From Nitrobacteraceae bacterium AZCC 2146 (lineage in GTDB: Bacteria > Pseudomonadota > Alphaproteobacteria > Rhizobiales > Xanthobacteraceae), in assembly GCA_036924855.1 (NCBI GenBank), contig JBAGRP010000001.1, forward strand, positions 6,436,001 to 6,500,000: a stretch of 64,000 bases of DNA. The letters are read 5' to 3'. The stretch's first letter is position 1, and the number at the start of each line of letters is the position of its first letter. Position numbers and translations under genes: made by a program. The notes beneath the pieces were generated by a model. The model was given only the letters and a program-made list of their open reading frames with translations. It was not told the DNA's origin and did not search any database. Positions 1 through 10,313 of this stretch are shown piece after piece.

Positions 1-629
1 GGCGCGTATTGGCCGAGGTAATTTCCCTCCGGTCCGAAGTGATTGTAGACCACGTCGAGAAATACCATCAGCCCGCGCAGATGCGCTTCGTCGATCAGTG
101 CTTTCAGATCCTCGGGGCGACCGAAGGCGCAGTCGGGCGCATACCACAGCACGCCGTCATAGCCCCAGTTGTGCCGGCCGGCGAAATCCGCCAGCGGCAT
201 CAATTCCAGCGCGGTGATCCCCGTCGCCACCAGGTGATCGAGCTTGTCGATCATGGCGCGATAGGTGCCCTCCGGAGTGAACGTGCCGGCATGGGTCTCG
301 ATCAGCACGGTCTCCTGCCACGGCCGGCCGCGCCAGTCGGTGGCGCGCCAGGCATAGGCAGCGTGATCGATTACTTCGCTGGGTCCGGCGATGTCCTGCG
401 GCTGAAACGCCGAGCCGGGGTCGGGCACGTTGCCGACGCCGTCGATATGGAAGCGATAGGTCGCGCCGGCCCTGACGCCGGGAATCTCGGCGGAAAACCA
501 GCCGTCCTCGCCACGCGTCAACGGATAGATCTTGTCGAGCATCACATCGACACGGTTGGCGGCCGGCGCCCACAGCCGGAAGATGGTGCCGGTCTTGGTC
601 AGCCGGGGCCCGAAGCTCCGGTCGCTCAC
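1..629 (-). CDS. treZ: Malto-oligosyltrehalose trehalohydrolase, N-terminal part (runs off window)
   Basis: Releases trehalose from maltooligosyl-trehalose, the second step of the TreY/TreZ route from glucans. I translated it from the minus strand: 209 codons are present and the C-terminal part lies beyond base 1. The N-terminal beta-sandwich (about residues 1-95, with LWAPAANRVDVML) is followed by the start of a GH13 barrel with NWGYDGV (154-160) and DVVYNHFGPEGNYL (192-205). The FGPEGNYL form is characteristic of TreZ. The GTG start at 629 overlaps the glgX stop as GTGA, so the gene is the last visible member of the glgE operon. No treY is in the window, so the partner enzyme must lie outside it. 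Confidence 0.88.
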   Translation of the reverse strand, partial: MSDRSFGPRLTKTGTIFRLWAPAANRVDVMLDKIYPLTRGEDGWFSAEIPGVRAGATYRFHIDGVGNVPDPGSAFQPQDIAGPSEVIDHAAYAWRATDWRGRPWQETVLIETHAGTFTPEGTYRAMIDKLDHLVATGITALELMPLADFAGRHNWGYDGVLWYAPDCAFGRPEDLKALIDEAHLRGLMVFLDVVYNHFGPEGNYLGQYA

Positions 630-2704
630 GACGCCGATCCGGCGAAAGCCAGCACCGAACGCGGCGGCGCATCGATGTCGCTGCCCGGCGGCAGAATCGC
701 GATCGAGAGTTTGTCGTCGGCGGTGTTGAGCACCTGCCGCCAATGCTTGTATTCCGGCATTCTCGGCAGCTTGAACGCGATGCCTTCGGGGGCCGAGTTC
801 AGCACGATGAAGATTGGATTCGTGTTGTCCTCGCTGGGGCTCAGCACATAAGCGAGAAACCGCCCGTCCGGGAAGGCCCAGTCCTGTTCGGTCATCTCCT
901 CGGCCGTCGGCGTCAGCCACAGCACGCCATAGCTGCCGTCGGCACGGCGGCCATCGAGCCAGTGCTGTACGCGGATCTGCGGAAAACGCTGCCGCAGCTG
1001 CGTCATGTAGCCGACGAACTCGGTGAGGTCGTCTTCCTTGTGGCCGAGATTCTCCCAGCCGACCCAGCCGATCTCGTTGTCCTGGCAATAGGCGTTGTTG
1101 TTGCCGCCCTGGGTGTTGCCGACCTCATCGCCGGCGAGCAGCAGCGGCACGCCCTGCGCCAGCATCAGGCAGGCCAGCTGGTTCTTGCGCAGCTGCCGCC
1201 GCAGCGCCTGCAGGTCGGGATCGTCGGTCGGGCCTTCGACGCCAAAGTTGTTGCTGAGGTTGTCGCTGGAGCCGTCGCGGTTGTCCTCGCCATTGGCCTC
1301 GTTGTGCTTCTCATTGTAGGCGAACAGATCGGCCAGCGGGAATCCGTCATGCACGGTGACGTGGTTGATGCCGGCACGCTGCTTGCGGCCGTCATGATGG
1401 AAGACATCGGAGGAGCCGGTCATGCGGCTGGAGACTTCGCCGATCAGGCTGCCTTCGCCGCTCCAGTAGCGCCGCATGGCGCTGCGGTACTTGTCGTTCC
1501 ACTCCGACCATTGCGACGGAAACGCGCCGACCTGATAGCCGCCCATGCCGAGATCCCAGGGCTCGGCGATCAGTTTGACCGACGCCAGCACCGGATCCTG
1601 CCGGATCGCGGTGAGGAAGCCGCTGTTGCGGCCGAAACCGTTCGGCCCGCGCGCCAGCGTGGTGGCAAGGTCAAAGCGGAAGCCATCGACGTGGCAGACC
1701 TCGACCCAGTAACGCAGCGAGTCCATCACCATCTGCAGCACGCGGGGATGGGTGAGGTTGACCGAACTGCCGCAGCCGGTGAAGTCGTCATAGAAGCGCG
1801 GATTGTCCGGCATCAGCCAGTAATAGGAGGAATTGTCGATGCCGCGATAGGACAGCGTGGGACCGAGGTGATTGCCTTCGGCGGTATGGTTGTAGACCAC
1901 ATCGAGGATCACCTCGATGCCGGCGTCGTGCAGGCGGGCCACGGTGGTGCGGAACGAATCCAGCGGATTGTCCTGTCCGTAGCGCGCTTCCGGCGCGAAG
2001 AACGACAGCGAATTGTAGCCCCAGTAGTTTACGAGCTTGAGTTCGACCAGGCGGCGGTCATCGACGAAGCTGTGGACCGGCAGCAGTTCGACCGCGGTGA
2101 CGCCGAGCCGCTTGAGATGGTCGATCATCGCTGGCGACGACAACCCGCGATAGGTGCCGCGCAGGCCCGGCGGCACGTCCTTGCGGGTCTGGGTCAGGCC
2201 CTTGACGTGGGCTTCGTAGATGATGGTGTCTTCCCAAGGCACGCTCGGTCGGGATTCCTTGCGGCCCCAGTTGAACGTCTCGTCGACCACGACGGCCTTC
2301 GGCATGCCGCGGGCGTTGTCGCGGCGATCGAAAGACAGATCCTCACGGGCGCTGCCGGTGCGGTAGCCGAAATGCGCATCGCTCCACACCAGCCGCCCCG
2401 CCAGCTTCTTGGCATAGGGATCGAGCAGCAGCTTGTGCGCATTGAAGCGATGGCCATGCTCGGGTTCATAAGGGCCATGGACGCGGTAACCGTAGAGCTG
2501 CCCTGGCGAGACGTCGTTGAGATAACCGTGCCAGACGTCTTCGTTGCGCTCCGGCAGCGCGATGCGTTCCAGCTCGCGGCGGCCCTGGCTGTCGAACAGG
2601 CAAAGTTCGACCTTCTGCGCGGTCGCGGAAAACAACGCAAAGTTGGTTCCCCTGCCGTCCCAGCTTGCACCGAGGCGAGAGGGCGTGCCGGCGGATACTC
2701 TCAT
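626..2704 (-). CDS. glgX: Glycogen debranching enzyme GlgX
   Basis: Hydrolyses alpha-1,6 branches of limit-dextrin glycogen and frees maltotetraose-type chains for trehalose or phosphorylase routes. The 692 residues match full-length GlgX. A CBM48-like N-terminal domain (about 10-110) precedes a GH13 barrel with the HVDGFRFDLA nucleophile motif (D345) and the LIAEPWD acid/base motif (E381). It starts three bases after the glgB stop and its own stop overlaps the treZ GTG, so translation is probably coupled. GlgX beside TreZ is a common arrangement in trehalose/glycogen clusters. Confidence 0.95.
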   Translation of the reverse strand: MRVSAGTPSRLGASWDGRGTNFALFSATAQKVELCLFDSQGRRELERIALPERNEDVWHGYLNDVSPGQLYGYRVHGPYEPEHGHRFNAHKLLLDPYAKKLAGRLVWSDAHFGYRTGSAREDLSFDRRDNARGMPKAVVVDETFNWGRKESRPSVPWEDTIIYEAHVKGLTQTRKDVPPGLRGTYRGLSSPAMIDHLKRLGVTAVELLPVHSFVDDRRLVELKLVNYWGYNSLSFFAPEARYGQDNPLDSFRTTVARLHDAGIEVILDVVYNHTAEGNHLGPTLSYRGIDNSSYYWLMPDNPRFYDDFTGCGSSVNLTHPRVLQMVMDSLRYWVEVCHVDGFRFDLATTLARGPNGFGRNSGFLTAIRQDPVLASVKLIAEPWDLGMGGYQVGAFPSQWSEWNDKYRSAMRRYWSGEGSLIGEVSSRMTGSSDVFHHDGRKQRAGINHVTVHDGFPLADLFAYNEKHNEANGEDNRDGSSDNLSNNFGVEGPTDDPDLQALRRQLRKNQLACLMLAQGVPLLLAGDEVGNTQGGNNNAYCQDNEIGWVGWENLGHKEDDLTEFVGYMTQLRQRFPQIRVQHWLDGRRADGSYGVLWLTPTAEEMTEQDWAFPDGRFLAYVLSPSEDNTNPIFIVLNSAPEGIAFKLPRMPEYKHWRQVLNTADDKLSIAILPPGSDIDAPPRSVLAFAGSAS

Positions 2705-2707
2705 GCT

Positions 2708-4852
2708 TCAGAATTCCGGTACGAGAAAGATAGCGGCCAGCGGCGGAAGCGTGAGATTGAGTTCAGGCACCAGACCCGACGTCGCGACCTCGCCGGAATT
2801 GCCGACATTGCTGCCGCCGTAATGCGCGGCGTCGGAATTCAGCACCTCACGCCACTTGCCGGGGAACGGCACGCGGACGCGGTAGTTGCGATAGACGTTG
2901 GGCGAGAAGTTCACCACCACGAGGCACTGCGAGCGCGGATTGGCGCCCTTGCGCAGCCACGCAAAGACGTTGCTGGCGGCGTCCTCGGTAATCACCCACT
3001 CGAAGCCGGCGGGATCGCAATCCAGCTCGTGCAGCGCCGGCTGATTGCGGTACAGTTTGTTGAGGTCGCGGATCAGCGAATGGATGCCGGCATGCTTGTC
3101 CTGCTCCAGCAAATGCCAGTCCAGCGAACGGTCGTGATTCCACTCGCGCTCCTGGGCAAATTCGCAGCCCATGAACATCAGCTTCTTGCCGGGATGGCCG
3201 AACATGAAGGCGTAGTAGGCGCGCAGGTTTGCAAAACGCTGCCAGTCGTCGCCGGGCATCCGGCCGAGGAGCGAGCGCTTGCCGTGCACGACTTCGTCGT
3301 GCGACAGCGGCAGCACGAAGTTTTCCGAAAACGCGTATTGCAGCCCGAACAGGATGTCGCCGTGGTGGAATTTGCGGTGGATCGGATCCTTGCTGATGTA
3401 GTTCAGCGTGTCGTGCATCCAGCCCATGTTCCACTTGTAGCCAAAGCCGAGCCCGCCGAATTCCACCGGACGCGAGACCTGCGGCCACGCGGTCGATTCC
3501 TCCGCCGCCGTGGTGGCGTTGGGAAAGCGCGCGAATACTTCGGTGTTGAAGCGGCGCAGGAAGCCGATGGCCTCGATGTTTTCGCGGCCGCCATATTTGT
3601 TGGGAATCCAGGCGCCGGCGTCGCGGCTGTAGTCGAGATACAGCATCGAGGCCACCGCATCGACGCGCAGCCCGTCGACGGCGTAGCGCTCCAGCCAGAA
3701 CAACGCGTTCGACACCAGGAAGTTCACCACTTCGGTGCGGCCGTAATTATAGATCAGCGTGCCCCAGTCCATGTGCCGGCCCTGCAGCGGGTTGGCATGT
3801 TCATAAAGCGCGGTGCCGTCGAAATTGCCGAGGCCGTGCGGATCGTCCGGGAAATGCCCGGGCACCCAGTCCAGCAGCACGGCCAGGCCTTCGGCGTGGC
3901 AGGCGTCGACCAGCGCGCAAAAATCTTCCGGCGTGCCGAAGCGGCTGGTCGGCGCATACATGCCGGTGGGCTGATAGCCCCACGAGCCGTCGAACGGGTG
4001 TTCGTTGACCGGCAGGAATTCCACATGGGTGAAGCCGAGATCGCGGGCGTAGCGTGGCAGCAGCTCCGCCAGCTCGCGATAGGTCAGCCATTCGTTGTCG
4101 CCCTTGCGGCGCCATGAGCCGAGATGCACCTCATAGACTGACATCGGTCTGTTCAGCGCGTTGACGCCGGCCGGCGCCGGCCGCGGATGCGGCAATCTGG
4201 TTTCGTCGAGCACGATCGAGGCGGTGCTGGGGCGCAGCTCCGCCGCGAAGGCCATCGGATCGGACTTCAGCGGCAGCTGCTGGCCGTGCGGGTCGATGAT
4301 GTCAAACTTGTAGTGATCGCCGGCGATGGCGGCGGGCACGAACAATTCCCAGTAGCCGACCCCGCGCACCCGCATCGGATGCCGCCGCGGATCCCAGAAA
4401 TTGAAGTCGCCGACCAGGCTGACGCGCCGCGCGTTGGGTGCGAACACCACGAAGCCGACGCCGGCGACGCCTTCCAGCGTCATCGGATGCGCACCGAGCT
4501 TGTCATAGAGCCGCTGATGGCTGCCTTCGCCGAGCAAATAGAGATCGAAGTCGGTCAGGATCGGCGGAAAGCGATAGGGATCGTCGAGATCGACGGACTT
4601 GTCGCCATAGCGCGCGCGCAGCTGATAGCTGGTCGAGCCATTGGCCAGCGTGCCGACGAACAGGCCGGCATCATGGACGCGCTCCAGCGACGTCGTTGCG
4701 CCGTGTTCGTCGATGGCATCGACATTGATGGCTTCCGGCAGGAAGGCGCGCACGACGGTCTTGCCGTCCTCCTTGTGGGGGCCGAGATAGTGAAACGGGT
4801 CGGAATGGCGGCCTTCGACGATCGCGTAAGCCTCCGCGGATAACTTGGTCAT
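2708..4852 (-). CDS. glgB: 1,4-alpha-glucan branching enzyme
   Basis: Makes alpha-1,6 branches in the alpha-glucan elongated by GlgE. It has 714 residues with an N-terminal N1 module, a CBM48 module (about 110-225) and a GH13 barrel. The catalytic triad is visible as D398 ([12 protein letters not shown]), E451 (AAEESTAW) and D519 ([11 protein letters not shown]). The ATG overlaps the treS-maltokinase stop by four bases (ATGA), which supports co-translation within the GlgE pathway operon. There is no sign of truncation. Confidence 0.96.
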   Translation of the reverse strand: MTKLSAEAYAIVEGRHSDPFHYLGPHKEDGKTVVRAFLPEAINVDAIDEHGATTSLERVHDAGLFVGTLANGSTSYQLRARYGDKSVDLDDPYRFPPILTDFDLYLLGEGSHQRLYDKLGAHPMTLEGVAGVGFVVFAPNARRVSLVGDFNFWDPRRHPMRVRGVGYWELFVPAAIAGDHYKFDIIDPHGQQLPLKSDPMAFAAELRPSTASIVLDETRLPHPRPAPAGVNALNRPMSVYEVHLGSWRRKGDNEWLTYRELAELLPRYARDLGFTHVEFLPVNEHPFDGSWGYQPTGMYAPTSRFGTPEDFCALVDACHAEGLAVLLDWVPGHFPDDPHGLGNFDGTALYEHANPLQGRHMDWGTLIYNYGRTEVVNFLVSNALFWLERYAVDGLRVDAVASMLYLDYSRDAGAWIPNKYGGRENIEAIGFLRRFNTEVFARFPNATTAAEESTAWPQVSRPVEFGGLGFGYKWNMGWMHDTLNYISKDPIHRKFHHGDILFGLQYAFSENFVLPLSHDEVVHGKRSLLGRMPGDDWQRFANLRAYYAFMFGHPGKKLMFMGCEFAQEREWNHDRSLDWHLLEQDKHAGIHSLIRDLNKLYRNQPALHELDCDPAGFEWVITEDAASNVFAWLRKGANPRSQCLVVVNFSPNVYRNYRVRVPFPGKWREVLNSDAAHYGGSNVGNSGEVATSGLVPELNLTLPPLAAIFLVPEF

Positions 4853-7800
4853 GCGACCTCCTCAGAGTGCTGATTCAAAATGCGAAGCGCGCCGGCCAGC
4901 GGAATCCGCAGCCAGTCGGGTCGGTAGGCGAGTTCATACTCGATCTCATAGAACGCCTTTTCCAGAAGAAAGAAATTCAACATTCCCTCCGCAGCTCCGG
5001 AATTGGCAGGCCACAGCCGCGCATCGGTCATGGTATCACGATAGGCACCAACGAATGCCGCCGTCGCACGTTCCCGCCAGCCGTCCAGCGCGGTGGCGAG
5101 CTTGCCGTTTTCGTCGGGCGCGACCTTGAGTGCGCGTTCCAGCGCCGCGGTCACGGAATAATCGATCGAGCGGACCAGGCCGGCGACGTCGCGTGCGGCG
5201 GGCGCCTTGCGGCGGCGCTCGGCGATCGGACGGCGCGGTTCGCCCTCGAAGTCGATGATGAAGATGTCGTCCTTGACGATCAGCATCTGGCCAAGATGGA
5301 AGTCGCCGTGGTGGCGGATCTTCAGCCCGTCGATGTTGTCCGGCAGCAGCGCGACCAGCCGGTCGCGCAGGCCGACGCGCAGCGCCAGTAGCTCGTCGAT
5401 CAGCGCGCGGTCGGACTCCTTGGCCGCGCCACGGCGGTGCTCCAGACCTTCGAAGGCCAGTTCGGCACGTACGGCAACCTCGTTGACCCAGACCTTGATA
5501 TCCTCCGGCGCTGTCGGCTCCGGCTTGAAATCGGCGATGTTATCGCGGCTGGCGAGCGCCATCTGCATTTCGGCGACGCGGCGGCCGGTCTGTGCCATGT
5601 AGCGCAGGTAGGGCACCTGTTCCTCGCTCTCCGCAAGCTCGGTGCCGCTGGCAAGTAGCCTTTGCTCCTCGACGAAACGGTCGAGATAGGCGGCAGTGAC
5701 GGTCCAGGCGTCGCCCTGGTTCTGCACAAAGGCATGGACGATGGCGATCGCGCTGGTTTGGTCGCCTTCGACCAGTTCGACGCTGCCGAGCAATGCAGGC
5801 GTGTTGGCATAGCCGGCGATCTCGGTGAGGAAGCGGCCAATCTCGATCTCCGGATTGATGCCGGCCTGGAGCTTGCGATAGACCTTCACGACGTAGTCGC
5901 CGTCGACCAGCGCGGTGCTGTTGGATTGTTCGGTTTCCACCGCGCGGATGTTGACCGGATGCTTGAACGGCTTTTCCGCGAGTTTGGCGGTCGGTCTGAA
6001 TTCAAGCCGTGCCCCTTCCTCCTCGACGGTGAGGGAATTGCGCAGATTGTGCAGCAGCAGGGCGATGAATATCTGTTCGCTGGCCACATCCAGCAGGGTG
6101 CCTTCGCGCGCGCCCTGGCGAACCGCGGCAAAAGCGTGGGGATTGTAGCGTTCGCGGTCGAAACGCACCCATTCGATCCGCATCGGCAGAACGTAACGCG
6201 TTGTCACATCGCGTTGCGTCGCTTCAAAAAATGCCAGCCAGGGCCTGTTGTCGCCGATGTTGCAAAACGGGATCGCGGATGTCAGGTGAGCCTGGATCGC
6301 CTTGGGCGAACGCTCGGGATACCAGCGCGTCCGCGCCAGATGCGCCGGCAGCACGTCGCGCTCGAACACGCCGCGGGTGCGGGCGAGCGACATCCAGGTG
6401 GCACCAAGCGGCACCACCAGCGTTTCGAATTCCGGTATCGCGGTCGGCACGACACGCTCGGAGACGTCGCGTTCCTTCAGCTGGAACCAGTAGAAGCCGT
6501 AGGGCGCCAGCGTAATCATGTAGGGCAGCTCGCCGATCGCCGGGAAGGTGGTGCGGCCGAGCATTTCCAGCGGCACGCGTTCCTTCCAGGGTGATAGATC
6601 CAGTTCGGTGGCCTGCGCCGAGCGCGACAGGTTGGCCACACAGAGGATCACCTCGTCGCCATATTGCCGGACATAACACAGCACCGAACGATTGCTCGGG
6701 CGAATGAAGGTCATGGTGCCGCGGCCGAAGGCCAGCGTCGATTTGCGCACGGAAATCAGCCGCTTGGTGGCAGACAGCTGTGACGAAAGGCTGCGCGACT
6801 GCGCCTCGACATTGACGGACTCGTAGCCGTAGACCGGGTCCATGATGGTCGGTGCGTAGAGCCGAGCGGGATCGGCGCGGGAGAAGCCGCCATTGCGGTC
6901 CGGCGTCCACTGCATCGGTGTTCGGACGCCATTGCGGTCGCCGAGATAGATGTTGTCGCCCATGCCGATTTCGTCACCGTAGTAGATGATCGGCGTGCCC
7001 GGAAAGGACAGCAACAGCGAGTTCATCAGCTCGATCTTGCGGCGATCATTGTCCATCAGCGGCGCGAGGCGGCGGCGGATGCCGACATTGATGCGGGCGC
7101 GGGGATCGTGGGCGTAGGTCGACCACAGGTAATCGCGCTCGACGTCGGTGACCATTTCCAGCGTCAGTTCATCGTGGTTGCGCAGGAACATCGCCCACTG
7201 GCAGTCCGCGGGAATGTCAGGCGTCTGCCGGAGGATGTCGGTGATCGGGAAGCGGTCTTCCTGCGCGATCGCCATGTAGATGCGCGGCATCAGTGGGAAA
7301 TGATAGGCCATGTGACATTCGTCACTGTCGCCGAAATATTGCTGGACGTCCTCCGGCCACTGGTTGGCTTCGGCGAGTAGCAATTTGCCCGGCGCATAGG
7401 CGTCAAGCTCGGCGCGCAGTTTCTTGATGACGGCGTGGGTCTCCGGCAGGTTTTCGTTGTTGGTGCCGTCGCGTTCGCAAAGATAGGGAATGGCATCCAG
7501 CCGGAATCCGTCGACGCCGGCATCGAGCCAGCGCTTCATCACCTGCACGACCGCGCTGACGACGCGCGGATTGTCGAAATTCAGGTCGGGCTGGTGCGAG
7601 AAGAAGCGGTGCCAGTAATAGGCATTGGCCTCGGGGTCCCAGGCCCAGTTCGACTTTTCCGTGTCGGTGAAGATGATTCGTGTGCCCTGGTACTTCTGGT
7701 CGGTGTTGCTCCAGACATACCAATTGCGCGCGCTCGAACCGGCGGGGCTGCGCCGCGCGCGCTTGAACCAGTTGTGCTGGTCGGAGGTGTGATTGATGAC

Positions 7801-8148
7801 AAGTTCAGTGATGACCCGCAGGCCGCGTCGCTTCGCTTCCAGAATGAAGCGACGGAAATCCTTCATCGTCCCGTAGTCCGGGCTGATGGAGCCGTAATCC
7901 GCGATGTCGTAGCCGTCATCGCGGCCGGGCGAGGGGTAGAATGGCATCAGCCACAGTGCGGTGACGCCGAGTTCCTGCAGGTAATCCAGCTTCTCGGTGA
8001 GCCCCGCAAAGTCGCCAATGCCGTCATTGTTGCTGTCCGCAAACGCCTTGACGTGCAGCTGATAGATGATGGCATCCTTGTACCAGAGGTGATCAACCTT
8101 GGCGTCGCCCGGCGAAACTGTCGAGTGGATGGTTCGCATCACGTGCAT
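4849..8148 (-). CDS. treS: Trehalose synthase-maltokinase fusion (TreS-Mak)
   Basis: The N-terminal half interconverts trehalose and maltose; the C-terminal half phosphorylates maltose to maltose-1-phosphate, the GlgE donor. With the ATG at 8148 it is 1099 residues. TreS triad: D218 (GFRLDAIPY), E260 (LLAEANQW) and D326 (RNHDELTLE). The maltokinase part occupies about the last 450 residues, with the kinase loop HGDFHLGQ (947-954) and IIDFEGEP (D966). A longer frame reaches 8232 but would run 70 bases into glgE. The ATG at 8148 lies just after the glgE stop (8159), so I chose it; 8139 is also possible. Fusions of this type are known from GlgE-pathway genomes. Confidence 0.94.
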   Translation of the reverse strand: MHVMRTIHSTVSPGDAKVDHLWYKDAIIYQLHVKAFADSNNDGIGDFAGLTEKLDYLQELGVTALWLMPFYPSPGRDDGYDIADYGSISPDYGTMKDFRRFILEAKRRGLRVITELVINHTSDQHNWFKRARRSPAGSSARNWYVWSNTDQKYQGTRIIFTDTEKSNWAWDPEANAYYWHRFFSHQPDLNFDNPRVVSAVVQVMKRWLDAGVDGFRLDAIPYLCERDGTNNENLPETHAVIKKLRAELDAYAPGKLLLAEANQWPEDVQQYFGDSDECHMAYHFPLMPRIYMAIAQEDRFPITDILRQTPDIPADCQWAMFLRNHDELTLEMVTDVERDYLWSTYAHDPRARINVGIRRRLAPLMDNDRRKIELMNSLLLSFPGTPIIYYGDEIGMGDNIYLGDRNGVRTPMQWTPDRNGGFSRADPARLYAPTIMDPVYGYESVNVEAQSRSLSSQLSATKRLISVRKSTLAFGRGTMTFIRPSNRSVLCYVRQYGDEVILCVANLSRSAQATELDLSPWKERVPLEMLGRTTFPAIGELPYMITLAPYGFYWFQLKERDVSERVVPTAIPEFETLVVPLGATWMSLARTRGVFERDVLPAHLARTRWYPERSPKAIQAHLTSAIPFCNIGDNRPWLAFFEATQRDVTTRYVLPMRIEWVRFDRERYNPHAFAAVRQGAREGTLLDVASEQIFIALLLHNLRNSLTVEEEGARLEFRPTAKLAEKPFKHPVNIRAVETEQSNSTALVDGDYVVKVYRKLQAGINPEIEIGRFLTEIAGYANTPALLGSVELVEGDQTSAIAIVHAFVQNQGDAWTVTAAYLDRFVEEQRLLASGTELAESEEQVPYLRYMAQTGRRVAEMQMALASRDNIADFKPEPTAPEDIKVWVNEVAVRAELAFEGLEHRRGAAKESDRALIDELLALRVGLRDRLVALLPDNIDGLKIRHHGDFHLGQMLIVKDDIFIIDFEGEPRRPIAERRRKAPAARDVAGLVRSIDYSVTAALERALKVAPDENGKLATALDGWRERATAAFVGAYRDTMTDARLWPANSGAAEGMLNFFLLEKAFYEIEYELAYRPDWLRIPLAGALRILNQHSEEVA

Positions 8149-8158
8149 TTGAGGGCTT

Positions 8159-10111
8159 TCAGGCGAGACAGCGGAAGAAAATGGCGGGATCGCGCATCGG
8201 ATCGATGCGGACGCGGACGCCGCCCCATTCAACGGGGTGGCGTTCCCCCGTGATCAGGTTTTCGACCGCCGCAATGTCGCGGCGTTGGCCCTCGACCATC
8301 ACCTGGCTATTGATCGGCAGCCAGACCTCATGCGGATCGCGCGACAGCGAGATCGCACCGGCGACCATGTTGGTCTGATCGACGGACTCCTTGACGAAGC
8401 CGATGACGTTGTCGTCGTCGACCGCCATGAAACGCAGGTTGCTGGTCTGCTGCAGGGCGCCGTTGGAGCGGCGGGCCATGTTGAGGTCGCGGATATAGGA
8501 CTTGATGTTGCCCGGCTGGTCCCAGTCGCGCGTCCTGATCTCGTATTTTTCCGAGTTCAAATATTCTTCCCGGCCCGGAATGGGCTCATGCTCGAGCAAT
8601 TCAAACCCGTTATAGATGCCGTAGGTGCTGGACAGCGCCGCCGCCAGCGCCACACGCGCCTTGAACATCCAGGCTTCGCCGCTCTGCAGGTGAAACGGCA
8701 GGATGTCCGGGGTGTTGACGAAGAAGTTCGGCCGATAGAAGTCGCGCTCCGGATAGCCGCAGAGTTCGTTGAGATATTGCTCGATCTCCCACTTCTGTGT
8801 CCGCCACGTGAAGTAGGTGTAGCTCTGCGAGAAGCCGAGCTTGGCGAGGCCCTTCATCAGCTTCGGCTTGGTGAAAGCCTCGGCGAGAAACAGCACGTCG
8901 GGATGCTTCAGCTGCACTTCGTGGATCATCCACTCCCAGAACCGCAACGGCTTGGTGTGCGGATTGTCGACGCGAAAGATCTTCACGCCCTGGTCGACCC
9001 AGAACAGGATCACATCGCGCAGCGCATTCCATAGCGATCCCGCGTCGTCGCAGGTAAAGTCAGGATTGACGATGTCCTCGTACTTCTTCGGCGGATTCTC
9101 CGCATATTTCATAGAGCCGTCAGGACGACGCCTGAACCAGTCGGGATGCTCGGCGATCCAGGGATGATCCGGCGAGCACTGCACGGCGACGTCGATGGCG
9201 ACTTCCATGTCGAACTGCTTGCAGGCCGCGATCAAGGCGTGAAAGTCGTCCATGGTGCCGAGTTCGGGATGCAGCGCGTCGTGGCCGCCTTCGATGCCGC
9301 CGATGGCATAGGGACTGCCGACATCGCCAGGCTCCGCGATCAGCGCATTGTTGCGGCCCTTGCGGTTCGTCACGCCGATCGGGTGGATCGGCGTGAAATA
9401 CACCACATCAAACCCCATCGCCGCGACATCGGGCAGCCGCGCGATGCAATCGCGGAACGTGCCGTGCTGGCCGGGCACCGTGCTCTGGCTGCGCGGCATC
9501 ATCTCGTACCAGGCGCCGTGGCGGGCGCGTTTGCGGTCGACCATCAGCGGCAGCAGCGGCGACCGCGTCAGATCCGGGCGCAACTGGGCCTCGGACATGG
9601 CGTTGCGCAGTTCGGGCGTCAGCAGCGGCTCGGTTTCGCCGGTCTGCAGATAATCTTCGCATTGCTTGACGATGACGGCCGAGGCTTCCAGCCCGCCTGA
9701 TTGCGCCTTGGTCATCAGCCCCGCGCCTTCCAGCGCGTCCAGCGTGACGTCCTGTCCGGCCTTCAGCTTCAGCTCGAAGCCGTGGCGCCAGCTGGCGAAT
9801 TCGTCGGTCCAGGCCTCGATGGCATAGACATAGCGGCCGATGGCGTCGGGCGTGAACGAGCCGCCCCAGCGGTCGTTGACCTCCAGGGTCATGGGCACGC
9901 GATTCCAGTCGCGGTCCTGCTCGCGGCGCCAGACGATGGCGGCGGCGATGATCTCGTGGCCGTCGCGATAGAGGTCGGCGTAGACATCGATGCGCTCGCC
10001 GACGATCCGCTTGATTGGAAATCGGCCACCGTCGATGATCGGGTAGATGTTTTCGATGTGGAAGGCGCCGCCGGCGGCGACGCTTTCCACGATTTGGGAG
10101 GTTTTGTTCAC
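8159..10111 (-). CDS. glgE: Alpha-1,4-glucan:maltose-1-phosphate maltosyltransferase
   Basis: Transfers maltosyl units from maltose-1-phosphate to growing alpha-1,4-glucan. From the GTG at 10111 it is 650 residues: an N-terminal beta-sandwich (ENIYPIIDGGRFPIKRIVGE), a helical insert, and a GH13 barrel with nucleophile D382 (FRVDNPHTKP) and acid E411 (LFLAEAFTKPK), the GlgE signature. Its place directly upstream of treS-mak and glgB completes the trehalose > maltose > maltose-1-phosphate > glucan route. The start is uncertain. No ATG is in frame near the end; TTG at 10144 is the alternative, and neither has a good Shine-Dalgarno sequence. Confidence 0.94.
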   Translation of the reverse strand: MNKTSQIVESVAAGGAFHIENIYPIIDGGRFPIKRIVGERIDVYADLYRDGHEIIAAAIVWRREQDRDWNRVPMTLEVNDRWGGSFTPDAIGRYVYAIEAWTDEFASWRHGFELKLKAGQDVTLDALEGAGLMTKAQSGGLEASAVIVKQCEDYLQTGETEPLLTPELRNAMSEAQLRPDLTRSPLLPLMVDRKRARHGAWYEMMPRSQSTVPGQHGTFRDCIARLPDVAAMGFDVVYFTPIHPIGVTNRKGRNNALIAEPGDVGSPYAIGGIEGGHDALHPELGTMDDFHALIAACKQFDMEVAIDVAVQCSPDHPWIAEHPDWFRRRPDGSMKYAENPPKKYEDIVNPDFTCDDAGSLWNALRDVILFWVDQGVKIFRVDNPHTKPLRFWEWMIHEVQLKHPDVLFLAEAFTKPKLMKGLAKLGFSQSYTYFTWRTQKWEIEQYLNELCGYPERDFYRPNFFVNTPDILPFHLQSGEAWMFKARVALAAALSSTYGIYNGFELLEHEPIPGREEYLNSEKYEIRTRDWDQPGNIKSYIRDLNMARRSNGALQQTSNLRFMAVDDDNVIGFVKESVDQTNMVAGAISLSRDPHEVWLPINSQVMVEGQRRDIAAVENLITGERHPVEWGGVRVRIDPMRDPAIFFRCLA

Positions 10112-10313
10112 GGTGATGCCGTCGACATTTGGATGTCGTCCCAATTCGAGTTGCGGAAAAGAGACGGTGCGATCATATACAAAGCCCCGTGACAGGCGTT
10201 TGGTTCCCTCGGGAACCCAGCTTAGATAGAAGCGTTGAAAACGGCTATCCTCTTCCTAAAATTCACAAATTTCGCAGCAACTCCCGATTGTTGCGTTGCA
10301 AACAGCGTGCCGT
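10112..10313. promoter_or_regulatory. Divergent control region of the glgE operon and malQ
   Basis: Only region between the outward-facing glgE and malQ operons, so it must hold both promoters. It is visibly AT-richer than its neighbours near 10235-10290. A short dyad, GCAAC then eight bases then GTTGC (10277-10294), lies just before malQ and could be an operator. No regulator gene is adjacent, and the factor is unknown. Confidence 0.5.

Noticed and set aside
743..4117. Very long plus-strand open frame opposite glgX and glgB
   Set aside because: It lies wholly opposite two genes with clear catalytic motifs, has no family pattern and is rich in Ala, Arg, Val and His, as expected of GC-rich antisense frames.
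8149..8232. N-terminal extension of TreS-maltokinase
   Set aside because: It would overlap the end of glgE by about 70 bases, and its sequence is low-complexity; the ATG at 8148 gives the normal start.
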